DNA of 64,000 nucleotides from Geobacter sp. AOG1 (GCF_019972315.1 NZ_BLIZ01000001.1:2765521-2829520); one strand, 5' to 3'; counted from the first letter of the stretch, positions 50,041 to 59,018 are shown. Notes: generated by a model from the letters alone, not told the origin. Numbers and translations: made by a program.

Positions 50041-50346
50041 CTCCAAAAAACCTCACCCTTAATTTGCTTCTCGATTACTCATGATTTTAAAACCTTGAAG
50101 TATTTTTGCCTTAATCACGAAAAATCTTGGGGTAATCATGCCTTAAACCTATTTTTGCTTCTCGATTACTCATGATTCTAAACCTTAAAGATTTGTTGCC
50201 TTCATCATGAGAAATCTTGAGGTAATCATGAGGCTAAAAACTCCAAAAAACCTCACCCTTAATTGCTTCTCGATTACTCATGATTCCAAACCTTAAAGAT
50301 TTGTTGCCTTCATCATGAGAAATCTTGAGGTAATCATGAGGCTAAA
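50041..50346. repeat. ATTACTCATGATT repeat family, right array of three units
   Basis: Units at about 50065-50140, 50156-50236 and 50263-50346 share TTGCTTCTCGATTACTCATG, CCTTAAAGATTTGTTGCCTT and AATCTTGAGGTAATCATG. A separate string (CTCCAAAAAACCTCACCCTT) occurs at 50041 and again at 50241. It matches the leader end of the GxxExxY gene, as if that edge had been copied along. The array fills the whole 344-nt spacer. Confidence 0.85.
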
Positions 50347-50375
50347 AATAATGGTTTCGTTTCTTTCCCTTCGAA

Positions 50376-52721
50376 CTAGAAAAACCGCCTCCACCAAGGC
50401 TTCGCCTTGGCAGGCGCTTTTTCGTCATCCCCATAATACCCATACCCGTAACCATATCCGTATTTGTAGCCGTAGTAGCCGCCGTAGGCCATGCCGCGGC
50501 CGGTTTTGTCGTTGATGACGAGTCCGGCTACGGGGGCCTGGACGGCGCCGAGGAGTTCGCGCATGCGGATGGCAGCCTTGGCGGGGATGCGGCCGGTTTC
50601 CAGAACCACCAGGACCATGTCGGCCAGGGTGGTGAGGACCGGCGCGTCGGTGACGGCGAGGACCGGGGGGGCGTCGATGACGATCTGGTCGTACTCTTCC
50701 CGGAGTGCGTCGAGCAGGTCGCGCATGGCAACGGAGCCGAGGAGCTCGGAGGGGTTGGGGGGGGTGGTGCCGGCGGCAAGCAGGTGGAGGTTGGGGATCT
50801 CGGTGGTGTGGACGGCGGCGGCGAAGGGGGTGTCCTTCGCCAGGACCTCGGAGAGCCCCGGAATCTTCTCGACCCGCAGCTTGTCGTGGAGGGAGGAGCG
50901 GCGCATGTCGCAGTCGATGAGAAGGACCCGGGTACCGGTCTGGGCGATGGTTATGGCCAGGTTGGCGGAGACGGTGGATTTCCCCTCACCGGGGAAGGAG
51001 CTGGTAATGACGAGCACCCGCTTGTCCCGGTTGATGGCGGAGAAGTGGATGCCGGTCCGGAGGCTGCGAAACGCCTCGGCCACGGACGACCGCGGGTCGG
51101 TATGGCTGACGATGGCCTCGGTGCCGGTGCTCTCAGCATCGACCTTGCCGATGTGGGGGATGGTCCCCAGGTGGGCGAATCCGAGGATCCGCTTCGCCTC
51201 TTCGGCCTCCTTGATGGTGTCGTCCAGATACTCCTGAAAGAAGGCGAGGCCGACCCCGAGCATGCAGCCGACCAGGAGGCCGAGGAGGAGGTTTTTCTTC
51301 TTCTGGGGCTTGATGGGGAGGTCGGGGGCGATGGCCGGGTCGACGATGTTGATGTTGCTGATGGTGGAGGCCTTGGCGATGCGGGCCTCCTCATGCTTCT
51401 GGAGGAGGAAGGTGTAGATGTCGGCGTTCACCTTGGCAAGCCGCATGTAGCGGGCCAGGTCGCGCTCGGCGGCCGGGAGCTGGCGCAGGGTCCCCTCGTA
51501 ACCGGCCAGCCGCCTGGTGACGTCCGACTCCTGCCGGGTCAGGTTCTTCAGGCCGGTCTCGTAGGTGGCCTGGATCTTCCGCAGCAGCTCGTCGATCTGC
51601 CCCTGGACGGTCTTGACGGCAGGGTGGTCCTTCGTGTAATCCTCCAGGAGCGCCCGCTTCTGCACCTCCAGTTCGGCCAGCCGGGAGGCCATCCCTGCCA
51701 CCAGGGGGTCGTCCTTCAAGACCGCCGGCGAATAGGTCCTCCCCCGGGACATGCTCTCCTTGAGGGAGGCCAGGGCGAACTCCAGCTGCTTTTTCTGGAT
51801 GCTGATCCCCGCCCGCTCCTTTTCCACGTCGGAGAACTTGTTGATGAGGGCCTGCGCCTCGGTGTCCAGCTGCACTACCCCGGCCGAGCTCTTGTACTGC
51901 TGGAGGTCCGACTCTGCCTTCCCCAGTTCGTCCTTGATCCCGGTCAGCTGTTCTTCGACGAAGTTGACGGTACGGCTCGCCTCTTCGGTCTTGAAGGCGA
52001 TGCTCTGATCCAGGTAGGACTGGACCAGGGTATTGACGATGTCCCGGGCAAGAGCGGGGTCGGTGTTGCTGTAGGCGATCCGGATGATGTTGGTCTTCTT
52101 CCCCACCTCCGTCGCCTTGATGCCGCTCCGCAGGCCGGCGACCGTTCCGTTGAAGTTGAGCTGGCTCAGCTGGAAGCTGTCCCCCTCTTTCCCCTTGACC
52201 TGGACCAGGAGGGTCAGCCTCGGTGACTGGAAGAGCACGCCGCTTTTGCCGCTGCCGACGGCCTTGCCGTCGGCGTCCTTGACCGTGTAACTGTCGGGGC
52301 CGGTGAGGGTGACGGTGCAGGAGGGGCGCTTCGCCGTTGTAGCGAACTCAAGGACCTTGTGGGAAAGCTCGGGAGCGGCATCTTCCACCCGCCAGTCCAG
52401 GTGGAGTCTTCGTACCACCTGTTCGGCGATGGTGCGGGATTTGAGGATCTCGATCTCCGCGTCGATGGGGTTGTTGCTGGCCAGGAGGGAGAGCTCACCC
52501 AGCACGCCGCTCTTCGCCTTGTCGTCCTTGACATAGAGGGTGGCGGTCGCCTCGTAGATGGGGCGCATGGCGAAGGTATAGAGGGCGACGCCGATAAACA
52601 CCGCGCAGAAAGCGACGAGGAAGGTTCGCCGCCGGCGCATGATGACGTTGATGTAATCGGAAAGGTGGACTTCCTGGGGCTGGTTGGGCTGGGGGGCCGG
52701 GGGTTGGACTATGGGGTTCAT
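50376..52721 (-). CDS. wzc: Wzc-like polysaccharide co-polymerase and BY-type tyrosine kinase
   Basis: 781 aa. An N-terminal Wzz domain (LSDYINVIMRRRRTFLVAFC first membrane helix) is followed by a long periplasmic coiled coil with GNVR-type segments, a second helix (KKKNLLLGLLVGCMLGVGLA near 480), and a cytoplasmic kinase. Kinase motifs are Walker A SSFPGEGKSTVSANLA, Walker A' VLLIDCDMRRSS and Walker B YDQIVIDAPP. The C-terminus is a Tyr cluster (GGYYGYKYGYGYGYGYYG), the autophosphorylation tail. It controls chain length and export with Wza and is reversed by CpsB. The ATG at 52721 is chosen near the family start. Confidence 0.93.
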   Translation of the reverse strand: MNPIVQPPAPQPNQPQEVHLSDYINVIMRRRRTFLVAFCAVFIGVALYTFAMRPIYEATATLYVKDDKAKSGVLGELSLLASNNPIDAEIEILKSRTIAEQVVRRLHLDWRVEDAAPELSHKVLEFATTAKRPSCTVTLTGPDSYTVKDADGKAVGSGKSGVLFQSPRLTLLVQVKGKEGDSFQLSQLNFNGTVAGLRSGIKATEVGKKTNIIRIAYSNTDPALARDIVNTLVQSYLDQSIAFKTEEASRTVNFVEEQLTGIKDELGKAESDLQQYKSSAGVVQLDTEAQALINKFSDVEKERAGISIQKKQLEFALASLKESMSRGRTYSPAVLKDDPLVAGMASRLAELEVQKRALLEDYTKDHPAVKTVQGQIDELLRKIQATYETGLKNLTRQESDVTRRLAGYEGTLRQLPAAERDLARYMRLAKVNADIYTFLLQKHEEARIAKASTISNINIVDPAIAPDLPIKPQKKKNLLLGLLVGCMLGVGLAFFQEYLDDTIKEAEEAKRILGFAHLGTIPHIGKVDAESTGTEAIVSHTDPRSSVAEAFRSLRTGIHFSAINRDKRVLVITSSFPGEGKSTVSANLAITIAQTGTRVLLIDCDMRRSSLHDKLRVEKIPGLSEVLAKDTPFAAAVHTTEIPNLHLLAAGTTPPNPSELLGSVAMRDLLDALREEYDQIVIDAPPVLAVTDAPVLTTLADMVLVVLETGRIPAKAAIRMRELLGAVQAPVAGLVINDKTGRGMAYGGYYGYKYGYGYGYGYYGDDEKAPAKAKPWWRRFF

Positions 52722-52732
52722 AAAATTCCAGT

Positions 52733-52798
52733 TCAATGTTCAAGGTTCAATATTCTAGGTTATTTTTCAACGTTCAAGGTTCAAAGTTCAAGGTTATT
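52733..52798. repeat. TTCAAGG repeat cluster, left of four-helix-bundle gene
   Basis: CAATGTTCAAGGTTCAATAT, CAACGTTCAAGGTTCAAAGT and TCAAGGTTA occur in a row. The right side of the gene (53176-53200) has the complement (AACCTTGAACGTTGAACC), so the gene is bracketed by inverted copies. Confidence 0.8.
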
Positions 52799-53159
52799 TT
52801 ATTCTTTCAGAATTCCTAAGGTAGCGGATGAAACCGTTCAGGAGGTTGCTCAGTCTGGTGGATTGTTCCTGGATAGCATTGCATTGTTCGCTGTCCAGGT
52901 AGCCAATATCCTGAGCTGCATAAGTGAGGCTTCGCACTTCGGAAACTGAACCACGGGAAATGATCAGAAATTGGATAAACTCCTTGTTGCTGCCCCTGTC
53001 AAAACCTTCTGCGATATTTGCCATTGTCGAAACTGCAGCACGCTGAATCTGGTCCCTGAAACCATAATCCCTGCATTCGGCAAACCGGGTGTATACATTC
53101 TTAACCAGAAGACGTGCTTCCTTCCAGGCTTCTATATCCTCGAAACGCTCAATTCTCAT
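52794..53159 (-). CDS. Four-helix-bundle protein of the 23S-intervening-sequence (S23/IVP) family
   Basis: 121 aa. MRIERFEDIEAWKEARLLVK, the FRDQIQRAAVSTMANIAEGF signature, and EFIQFLIISRGSVSEVRSLT then LDSEQCNAIQEQSTRLSNLL match the family found in 23S rRNA intervening sequences and widely as free genes. The function is unknown. It lies between wza and the Wzc-like gene, in the same direction, and is bracketed by inverted TTCAAGG-type repeats. Confidence 0.87.
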   Translation of the reverse strand: MRIERFEDIEAWKEARLLVKNVYTRFAECRDYGFRDQIQRAAVSTMANIAEGFDRGSNKEFIQFLIISRGSVSEVRSLTYAAQDIGYLDSEQCNAIQEQSTRLSNLLNGFIRYLRNSERIK

Positions 53160-53175
53160 ATCTCAACCCAATGTA

Positions 53176-53200
53176 TTCAACCTTGAACGTTGAACCTGAC
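53176..53200. repeat. TTCAAGG-type repeat, inverted copy right of four-helix-bundle gene
   Basis: It reads ACCTTGAACGTTGAACCTG on the plus strand, the reverse complement of the left cluster at 52733. Confidence 0.7.
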
Positions 53201-53218
53201 ACGCTTTGCGCGTCAGCG

Positions 53219-54280
53219 TCAGTGTTGCGACAAAAACTTGACCTGGACGAATGGTTGCAGGATAGCGCTGATGGCCTGCAGTGACGGGAGGATCTCGTTG
53301 ATGGCGTCGTTCCAGTTCCCCAGGGCGCTCTTGGGGACGTAGACGATGTCCCCTTCCTGGAGCTGGATCGGGAGAGCATCCCCCCGGAGCACCTGGTCGA
53401 AATCCACCACCAGCAGTTCACCCCGGGTGGTGGAGAGGGAGCGGATGATCCGGACGTGGCGGAAGTCGTAGCCGATCTCCCGCAGCTCGGCACTGGCGAT
53501 GGCCTGGGCCAGGTTGAGCCCCGAGGTGGGCATGGGGACCGGGCCCGGCTTCTTGACCGCGCCGAAGATGAAGACCTGCTGGGTCTTGTTGTCGGGGATG
53601 TAGATCGTATCCCCCGCCTTGAGCCAGACGTTCTGCCCCGTCTCCCCCCGGGTGAGGAGGTCGTAGACGTCCACCGGCACGATCTTGCGATCGCGGGTCA
53701 ACCGGGCACCCCGCAGGTTGGCGGCGGCGTCGAAACCGCTGCCGAGGGCGACCCCCTGGACCAGCGTGAGGGGGCGATCCATGTAGTAGGTACCGGCGGC
53801 CCGGAACTGGCCGAGGAGGTAGAGGGGCTGGCTCTTGTACTCGGCCACCTCCACCACCACCCACGGGTCATTGAGGTATTTGCGCAGTGCCTCCTGGATA
53901 TGGGCCTGGGCCTGGGAGAGGGTAAGCCCGGCCACCTGCACCGGACCGACCAGCGGGAGGCTGACCCGGCCGTTGCCGTCCACCCGGCTCCCCTGGACCT
54001 TACTGCTTGAGTTGCCGGACGTGACGATGAATTCGGGCTTGCCGCTGATATTGATGAACAGGACGTCGTTGGCGCCGATGACGTAGTCGGTGGAGGGTGG
54101 CGGATCGGCCGGCACGGTCGGCACCGCCACGCTCTCCCGCTCCACCACGGCGGCGGAGGCATCGGCTGACTGGTCAACGATGGACTTATGGGTACCGGCG
54201 GGAAGGTCGGAGTAGGTGGCGCAGCCGCTTACGAACAGGCAGCAGGCAAGGAGTGACATAACATAAAATGAACGCATCAT
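53219..54280 (-). CDS. wza: Wza-like outer-membrane polysaccharide export lipoprotein
   Basis: 353 aa. The lipobox LFVSGCAT puts the lipidated Cys near residue 19. A Poly_export domain follows (DYVIGANDVLFINISGKPEF, VDGNGRVSLPLVGPVQVAGL) with YLNDPWVVVEVAEYKSQPLY, then SLBB domains (LLGQFRAAGTYYMDRPLTLV; VFIFGAVKKPGPVPMP) and the C-terminal GDIVYVPKSALGNWNDAI amphipathic segment. It forms the outer-membrane channel for the polymer, working with the Wzc-like kinase. It is the first gene of the exopolysaccharide locus; GGGGA lies 6 nt before the ATG. Confidence 0.92.
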   Translation of the reverse strand: MMRSFYVMSLLACCLFVSGCATYSDLPAGTHKSIVDQSADASAAVVERESVAVPTVPADPPPSTDYVIGANDVLFINISGKPEFIVTSGNSSSKVQGSRVDGNGRVSLPLVGPVQVAGLTLSQAQAHIQEALRKYLNDPWVVVEVAEYKSQPLYLLGQFRAAGTYYMDRPLTLVQGVALGSGFDAAANLRGARLTRDRKIVPVDVYDLLTRGETGQNVWLKAGDTIYIPDNKTQQVFIFGAVKKPGPVPMPTSGLNLAQAIASAELREIGYDFRHVRIIRSLSTTRGELLVVDFDQVLRGDALPIQLQEGDIVYVPKSALGNWNDAINEILPSLQAISAILQPFVQVKFLSQH

Positions 54281-54459
54281 AATGAGTCCCCAAGGGAAAA
54301 GTAGTGGCTTTTTCTACCATAATTACTCTGTAATGTCAAGTATTTATGAAAGATAATTTACTCTAATCTTGTGTTGCCTGGTTGATACGGATATGTAACT
54401 GCGTGGCGGGTACGTGTTCGAGGACACACCGGAAACGCGGGGTGCTCCATTTTCGTTAG

Positions 54460-54495
54460 AAAACCGGCTCACCCTGGAAAAGTGCCCGGTTTCTT
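54460..54495 (-). terminator. Possible terminator after GGDEF/EAL gene
   Basis: A 7-bp AAACCGG/CCGGTTT stem with an 18-nt loop; on the minus strand it ends in CCGGTTTTCT. It is weak. It separates the c-di-GMP gene from the exopolysaccharide locus. Confidence 0.35.
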
Positions 54496-54526
54496 AGTGC
54501 CGGCTGCTCGGGAGTCTTCGTGGGCC

Positions 54527-56296
54527 TTAATGGATTGACATAGTGGGGGGGATGTCGCACCGCCAGTGGAGTTTGTTCATCTGAAAGGGGAATTCTGCGG
54601 CGTTAAGGGGGCGGCTGAAAAAATATCCCTGCATTTCAGAACAGTCGAGCGAATCGAGGAGCCGTGCCTGCCCTTCGTCCTCGACCCCTTCGGCAATCAC
54701 GTTCAGCCTGAGGCTCTGTGCCAGGGTAATCACCGCCGTGGCAATCGCCGCGTCGTCCGGGTTGATGGTGATGTCGTTCACGAAGGATTGGTCGATCTTG
54801 AGGGTATTTATCGGGAGTTTCTTGATGTAGGAGAGGGATGAGTAACCGGTACCGAAATCGTCGATGGAAATGTGCACACCCAGGTCGCTCAGGCGACGAA
54901 GCGTCGTGATGGTGTTCTCCATATTCTGAAGCATGATCCCCTCGGTCACTTCAAGTTCGAGCCAGCAGGGGGCAAGATTCGTCTCGGCGAGGACCTTTTC
55001 CACCATGTCGGCCAGGCGGAGGATCTGGAACTGCCGCGGTGAAAAATTGACCGCCACGCGCATGGAGGGGTAGTTTGCATCCTGCCAGGCCCGGTTCTGG
55101 GCACATGCGGTCCGCAGTACCCATTCGCCGAGCTGAACGATCAATCCCGTTTCTTCCGCCAGGGGGATGAACTGTTTCGGCTCGACCAGCCCCAATTCCG
55201 GGTTCCGCCAACGGATCAGCGCCTCGAAACTGACCACCCGCCCCGTTTTGACGTTTACCTTGGGCTGATAGTTGAGGAAAAATTCCTGTCTCTCCATCGC
55301 CTTGCGGAGGTTTGTTTCCATGGCAAGCCGCTTGGAGGTCTGGGCGTTCATGGACAGGTTGTAGAGGTGGTACTGGTTTCTGCCGTGTTCCTTGGCACGG
55401 TACATGGCCATATCGGCATTGCTGATGAGGGCATCTGCATCGTCACCATCGCCGGGAAAGATGCTGATGCCGATGCACGTGCTTATGAACAGCTCGTGTT
55501 CGTGGAGAACGAAGGCTCGGGAGAAGGCGTCGATGATCTTCTGGGCAACCTTGGCCGCTTCCTGAGCGGTATCGAGCTCTGGCAGGAGGACGATGAACTC
55601 GTCGCCTCCCCGGCGGGCGACTATGTCCCCGTGACGCCGGCAGCACTCCTTCAGACGCTGGGCCACTGCCTGCAGCAGCTGGTCGCCGACGCCGTGGCCG
55701 AGGGTGTCATTGATGACCTTGAACCGGTCGAGGTCGAGGAAGAGCACCGCAAGGAGCCGGTTGTTGCCGTGGCGCTGGGCCTGGGAGAGCGCCAGGTGGA
55801 GAAGCTCATTGAAAAGCTCCCGGTTGGGGAGGCCCGTCAGGGTATCATGGTAGGCAATATGCCGGATATAGTGTTGCTGCAGACGGAGTTGTTTCTCCAG
55901 TCCTATGCCGACGAGGCACTGCTCGATTGCGGAGACGAGCTTCTCCATCTTGACCGGTTTCAGCACATAGTGACGGATGCCAATGTCGATGGCTTCGATA
56001 ATGCTGTCGGTGTTGCTGGTTGCCGTCAGGACGATGATCCGGGCGCCATTGTCGAGCGCCTTGATCTCCCGGGACATGCTGATGCCGTCCATGTCAGGCA
56101 TGGTGATGTCGGTCAAAACTATCTCGGGATGATGGATCGTGAAGAGTTCAAGCCCCTTACGACCGTTCTCCGCCAGGTAGATGGCAAGCTGGGGGAACAT
56201 CCGGCGTAAAACGAGGGTGGTCGCCTCCCGCGTCGATTCGTCATCCTCTACGTAGAGGAGAGTCGCCACTTTATGTTCTTCGGAAAGGATTGGCAT
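54527..56296 (-). CDS. Response regulator with GGDEF and EAL domains (c-di-GMP turnover)
   Basis: 589 aa. An N-terminal receiver ([14 protein letters not shown]; phosphoacceptor Asp in [14 protein letters not shown]; Lys in HYVLKPVKM) precedes a GGDEF domain with the intact [12 protein letters not shown] motif and an RHGD inhibitory site five residues before it. An EAL domain follows, with [30 protein letters not shown] and EGVED. Both catalytic domains look complete, so it may make or break c-di-GMP depending on phosphorylation. The ATG at 56296 has GGAAGG 5 nt upstream; the frame is open further 5'. It lies between the exopolysaccharide locus and the PilZ/riboswitch genes. Confidence 0.92.
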   Translation of the reverse strand: MPILSEEHKVATLLYVEDDESTREATTLVLRRMFPQLAIYLAENGRKGLELFTIHHPEIVLTDITMPDMDGISMSREIKALDNGARIIVLTATSNTDSIIEAIDIGIRHYVLKPVKMEKLVSAIEQCLVGIGLEKQLRLQQHYIRHIAYHDTLTGLPNRELFNELLHLALSQAQRHGNNRLLAVLFLDLDRFKVINDTLGHGVGDQLLQAVAQRLKECCRRHGDIVARRGGDEFIVLLPELDTAQEAAKVAQKIIDAFSRAFVLHEHELFISTCIGISIFPGDGDDADALISNADMAMYRAKEHGRNQYHLYNLSMNAQTSKRLAMETNLRKAMERQEFFLNYQPKVNVKTGRVVSFEALIRWRNPELGLVEPKQFIPLAEETGLIVQLGEWVLRTACAQNRAWQDANYPSMRVAVNFSPRQFQILRLADMVEKVLAETNLAPCWLELEVTEGIMLQNMENTITTLRRLSDLGVHISIDDFGTGYSSLSYIKKLPINTLKIDQSFVNDITINPDDAAIATAVITLAQSLRLNVIAEGVEDEGQARLLDSLDCSEMQGYFFSRPLNAAEFPFQMNKLHWRCDIPPTMSIH

Positions 56297-56788
56297 CGTT
56301 GCCTTCCACGCGATCAGTCGACGGGAATTGCCTATAACCCGGCATGAAATCTGGTCAAAAACCCCTCTATATAGTATCACCATAGCCGCCATTCTCAATT
56401 GAACGAACGCGCGGTGGTTCCATCGTTTTACCGGTGTTCAGATTGATGTCTATCTGCAATAAATGCACTGAATACAAAAATAACTATTGACACGTTATTA
56501 CAAGTAGTTAGACAGGCTGCCTATCTGCTGTGCAAAATGCAAAAGCACTCGTTGTAACATTGCATTTTTGCAACTTATCCACAGCTAGGGAGGTTTTATC
56601 CACATGGCTTGTGGATACACGTTTCACCATCAACTATCCTCATGATGCCGTGTTTACTTTTGAGGCAGGTGCCCTTCTGGCGGGGTGGCAGTAATCACCC
56701 TCTCCCTGAAGGTGAACCGGGCCCGACAGAGCGACAAGGGCCAATGCCTTCTTTACAAACGCCGGGAATCCCGGTAGAATCCGTTCTC
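56297..56788. other. Divergent spacer between GGDEF/EAL and PilZ genes
   Basis: No gene is recognised. The stretch includes an AT-rich part (56440-56600) with a TTGACA at 56488 that lacks a good -10 box at the right distance. In-frame codons upstream of the PilZ gene are open but Pro/Arg-rich and unlikely to be translated. Confidence 0.35.
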
Positions 56789-57478
56789 ATGAAGAATATT
56801 CTGCTTGTCAGCCCATCAGAGAGCTTTCGGGAAAGAAATGCCCACCTCCTCATCAGGTCCGATTTCCAGATAACCGCTGTTGCATCCGGTACAGAAGCTC
56901 TCCACCATCACCAGAATAATCCTGTCGACATTGTTATCAGCGAACTACAACTTGACGACATGGGTGGCGATGAGCTCTGTACCCTCCTTCGGCAGTCACC
57001 CGGTCGGGGTGATTTCTCCTTTATCATGGTCTGTCGTGACATCCCTGCTGACATAGAACGCGTCGAAAAAAGCACGGCAAACTATTGTATTACCAAGCCT
57101 GTCCGACCGGTGCAGCTGCTTAAGGCTGTTGGTGACTTCGCTTCTGCCAAGATGCTCAGGGAGAAGCGCGTCCCCCTGCGTGTACGGGTAAAAACCATCC
57201 GGGACGGGGTCGGATTCTACGGCGTCTCCCATGATGTCAGTGTCACCGGTATTCTGCTTGAAACCGAAGAGAAGATCGAGCTCCGCGAGCAGATCACCTG
57301 CTACTTTTCACTCCCGGATTTTGGCTCGATTGAGACAAGGGGCGAGGTGATGCGCTACGAAAGAACGATGGATGGCGGATATAAATACGGGGTCCAGTTC
57401 ACCGGCTTGACGCGGGGGGATCACCATAAGATAGACCAGTACGTCGCCAGTACCGCTCATGATGAAAGTCGTGCCTGA
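56789..57478 (+). CDS. Degenerate receiver domain fused to PilZ domain
   Basis: 229 aa. The N-terminal CheY-like fold (MKNILLVSPSESFRERNAHL) lacks the acidic pair, replaced by SPS. The phospho-site reads DIVISELQLDDMGGDEL, with Glu in place of Asp; the Lys remains in YCITKPVRPVQLL. The C-terminal PilZ domain has the c-di-GMP motifs REKRVPLRVRV (RxxxR) and DVSVTGILLE (D/NxSxxG) and ends YKYGVQFTGL. It is a predicted c-di-GMP effector with a phospho-independent receiver. The start at ATG 56789 matches the fold, although its ribosome site is weak; ATG 56744 is an alternative. It is divergent from the GGDEF/EAL gene. Confidence 0.85.
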   Translation: MKNILLVSPSESFRERNAHLLIRSDFQITAVASGTEALHHHQNNPVDIVISELQLDDMGGDELCTLLRQSPGRGDFSFIMVCRDIPADIERVEKSTANYCITKPVRPVQLLKAVGDFASAKMLREKRVPLRVRVKTIRDGVGFYGVSHDVSVTGILLETEEKIELREQITCYFSLPDFGSIETRGEVMRYERTMDGGYKYGVQFTGLTRGDHHKIDQYVASTAHDESRA

Positions 57479-57495
57479 TTATGCACATCGCACGC

Positions 57496-58776
57496 TCAGT
57501 CTTTGGCATGGCATTTGTTGCAGAGTGACCGCTGGAAAAAGGCAAATCGTGACGGATCCCGATCGTACATCGCCTTTTTGTACTCGGCCCTGGTTTTACC
57601 CCCAGCGTTCGTGCCGTCCCCCCCTTTGCCGGTGGCATCTATGCCGGGATAATCCCCATTAACGAGTAAAAAGCTCCCCTTGGTGTTCCAGCGGGTCATG
57701 CCGTGCCAGGCCGACGCGTGTGCCCGGTGACAGGTAAGACACATGATTTTGTCCTCCGGCCGTGCCCCGTCGAAGGACATTGCCACTGCGGCAAGTTGCT
57801 GCACATTCCCCACCTCCCCGCTCTGGAAAGGCACCAGGGAAGTAAAAGCGGTGGACTGACTGCCGTTGAGATCGCCGGTTTTGACATAGTGATTGTAATT
57901 TCCGGCAATCGTACCGCCAAGTTCCGCACCGGCCGCGTGCATATGGCTTTTGCCGCCTCCCCGGTTCGCAAAAACCTCGTGGCAGTTCAGGCACCATTCG
58001 CTGGTCCCCTTCCCATAGGCGACCCTGGTATCCACATCGACCTCAGCCCTGTTGTAATTTCGCGGCACGACGGCAATCGGCGGATCGTACTGGAAGGTGT
58101 GAGCGGCAGATTTGGTGCCGTATCCCTTGCCTGCCAGCAACCGGTAGGTTCCGACAGCTTCCGTCGCCGTGGGTGGGGTGCCGTATGATCCGGAATCGAT
58201 AATGGGATTGCCGCTTCGGACAATCGTGCCGGCGGAGTCGAGAAGTCGGTAGTTGCCGTGGGGGTCATGGCAACTGATGCAGGAAAGTACCGCGGAGGGG
58301 TAGGTCCCGCCCGGAGAGGCGGAGAATGTTACGTCAGCAACGTAACCATATGCAGGAGCGACGATATTGTGACCATGCCGCTCTCCCGGACTGAACGAGC
58401 TGCCGGCGGCAGAGTCGGTCCAGTAATACAGTTTCTGCAGATAGGCAAAGTCTCCCCCCGGCGTCAGAGCGGCAGGGGGTACGCCTGGCGGCGGTGGTGG
58501 ATGGGTCGCGACCTGGTGGTCGGTCGGCTTTGCAGCCGCGTGACAGCGCAGACATATCTCGCTCGGAGTGAGGCTCAGCCCGACGCTCGTCCCGTCGACG
58601 GGAGAAGAAGAGCCATGGCAGCCGTCGCAGTTGCCGGTCCAGCCGGCATGGAATACTGCGTCTGCTGCTTGATGCGCACCGAGGGCGACGAGCGTTGCTA
58701 CAAGAACGGTCGCCACCATTCTCGCCACTCTCGTGACCATGCCACCAGCCCGTCCGGATCTCACCGCTGCACGCAT
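57496..58776 (-). CDS. Exported hexahaem c-type cytochrome
   Basis: 426 aa. A signal peptide with a basic start (ARMVATVLVATLVALGAHQA) is followed by six CXXCH motifs: CDGCH, CLRCH, CISCH, CLNCH, CLTCH and CNKCH, the last at the C-terminus. Spaced His (GERHGHN, HAHASAWHG-type) could be distal ligands. Regions between motifs are Gly/Thr/Tyr-rich, as in Geobacter outer-surface cytochromes. GGGAGGG lies a few nt before the ATG. Expression is predicted to be controlled by the GEMM riboswitch and terminator in the leader, and hence by cyclic dinucleotides. Role inferred: extracellular or periplasmic electron transfer. It converges with the PilZ gene, 17 nt apart. Confidence 0.9.
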   Translation of the reverse strand: MRAAVRSGRAGGMVTRVARMVATVLVATLVALGAHQAADAVFHAGWTGNCDGCHGSSSPVDGTSVGLSLTPSEICLRCHAAAKPTDHQVATHPPPPPGVPPAALTPGGDFAYLQKLYYWTDSAAGSSFSPGERHGHNIVAPAYGYVADVTFSASPGGTYPSAVLSCISCHDPHGNYRLLDSAGTIVRSGNPIIDSGSYGTPPTATEAVGTYRLLAGKGYGTKSAAHTFQYDPPIAVVPRNYNRAEVDVDTRVAYGKGTSEWCLNCHEVFANRGGGKSHMHAAGAELGGTIAGNYNHYVKTGDLNGSQSTAFTSLVPFQSGEVGNVQQLAAVAMSFDGARPEDKIMCLTCHRAHASAWHGMTRWNTKGSFLLVNGDYPGIDATGKGGDGTNAGGKTRAEYKKAMYDRDPSRFAFFQRSLCNKCHAKD

Positions 58777-58854
58777 CTTTTCCCTCCCCCTTGTGTCGGC
58801 AGGTCATCATGAAGCGTGGAGGTACGTCAACCCTGGTTTCCCCTGAAAACAACG

Positions 58855-58886
58855 ACGCCCCTATTCGGTCGACCGAATAGGGGCGT
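58855..58886 (-). terminator. Riboswitch expression platform terminator
   Basis: A perfect 32-nt palindrome (ACGCCCCTATTCGGTC followed by its complement) is followed on the minus strand by CGTTGTTTTC. It lies between the GEMM aptamer and the cytochrome start, so it can act as the switchable terminator. Confidence 0.8.
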
Positions 58887-58920
58887 TTCGCTGCAGGATA
58901 CACCTGCAGTGTAAAAATCA

Positions 58921-59005
58921 CCCTCTTCGGCGGCCCGGCCGTCCCTTAACGGAACCCGTGACTCTGCGCCGCCGGGTTGCCCCGGCTTTGCTCTTTTCGG
59001 AGAGT
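58921..59005 (-). promoter_or_regulatory. GEMM (c-di-GMP-I class) riboswitch aptamer
   Basis: Read on the minus strand: AAAAGAGCAAAGCCGGGGCA carries the conserved GCAAA and a stem capped by a GCAA (GNRA) tetraloop. Then comes CGGCGGCGCAGAGTCACGGG (consensus GGCGCAAAGCCACGGG), a short second stem, and GGCCGGGCCGCCGAAG (consensus AGCCGGGTTGCCGAA). The changes from consensus (CAGAGTC for CAAAGCC, GGGCCGCC for GGGTTGCC) keep the stems paired. A terminator follows, so the platform is transcriptional. Geobacter GEMM variants bind either c-di-GMP or 3',3'-cGAMP; which one applies cannot be told by eye. Confidence 0.85.
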
Positions 59006-59018
59006 AAAACTTAGATCC

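Noticed and set aside
50041-50346. Repeat array considered as a CRISPR
   Set aside because: Units are about 75-85 nt with internal divergence and irregular spacing, no uniform 25-40 nt repeats with unique spacers, and no cas genes.
50784-52226. Plus-strand open frame opposite the Wzc-like gene
   Set aside because: Gly/Asp/Leu-rich shadow of the kinase gene with no motifs of its own.
56480-56520. TTGACA box as a promoter for the PilZ gene
   Set aside because: No acceptable -10 element is found at 16-18 nt, and the distance to the start codon is large.
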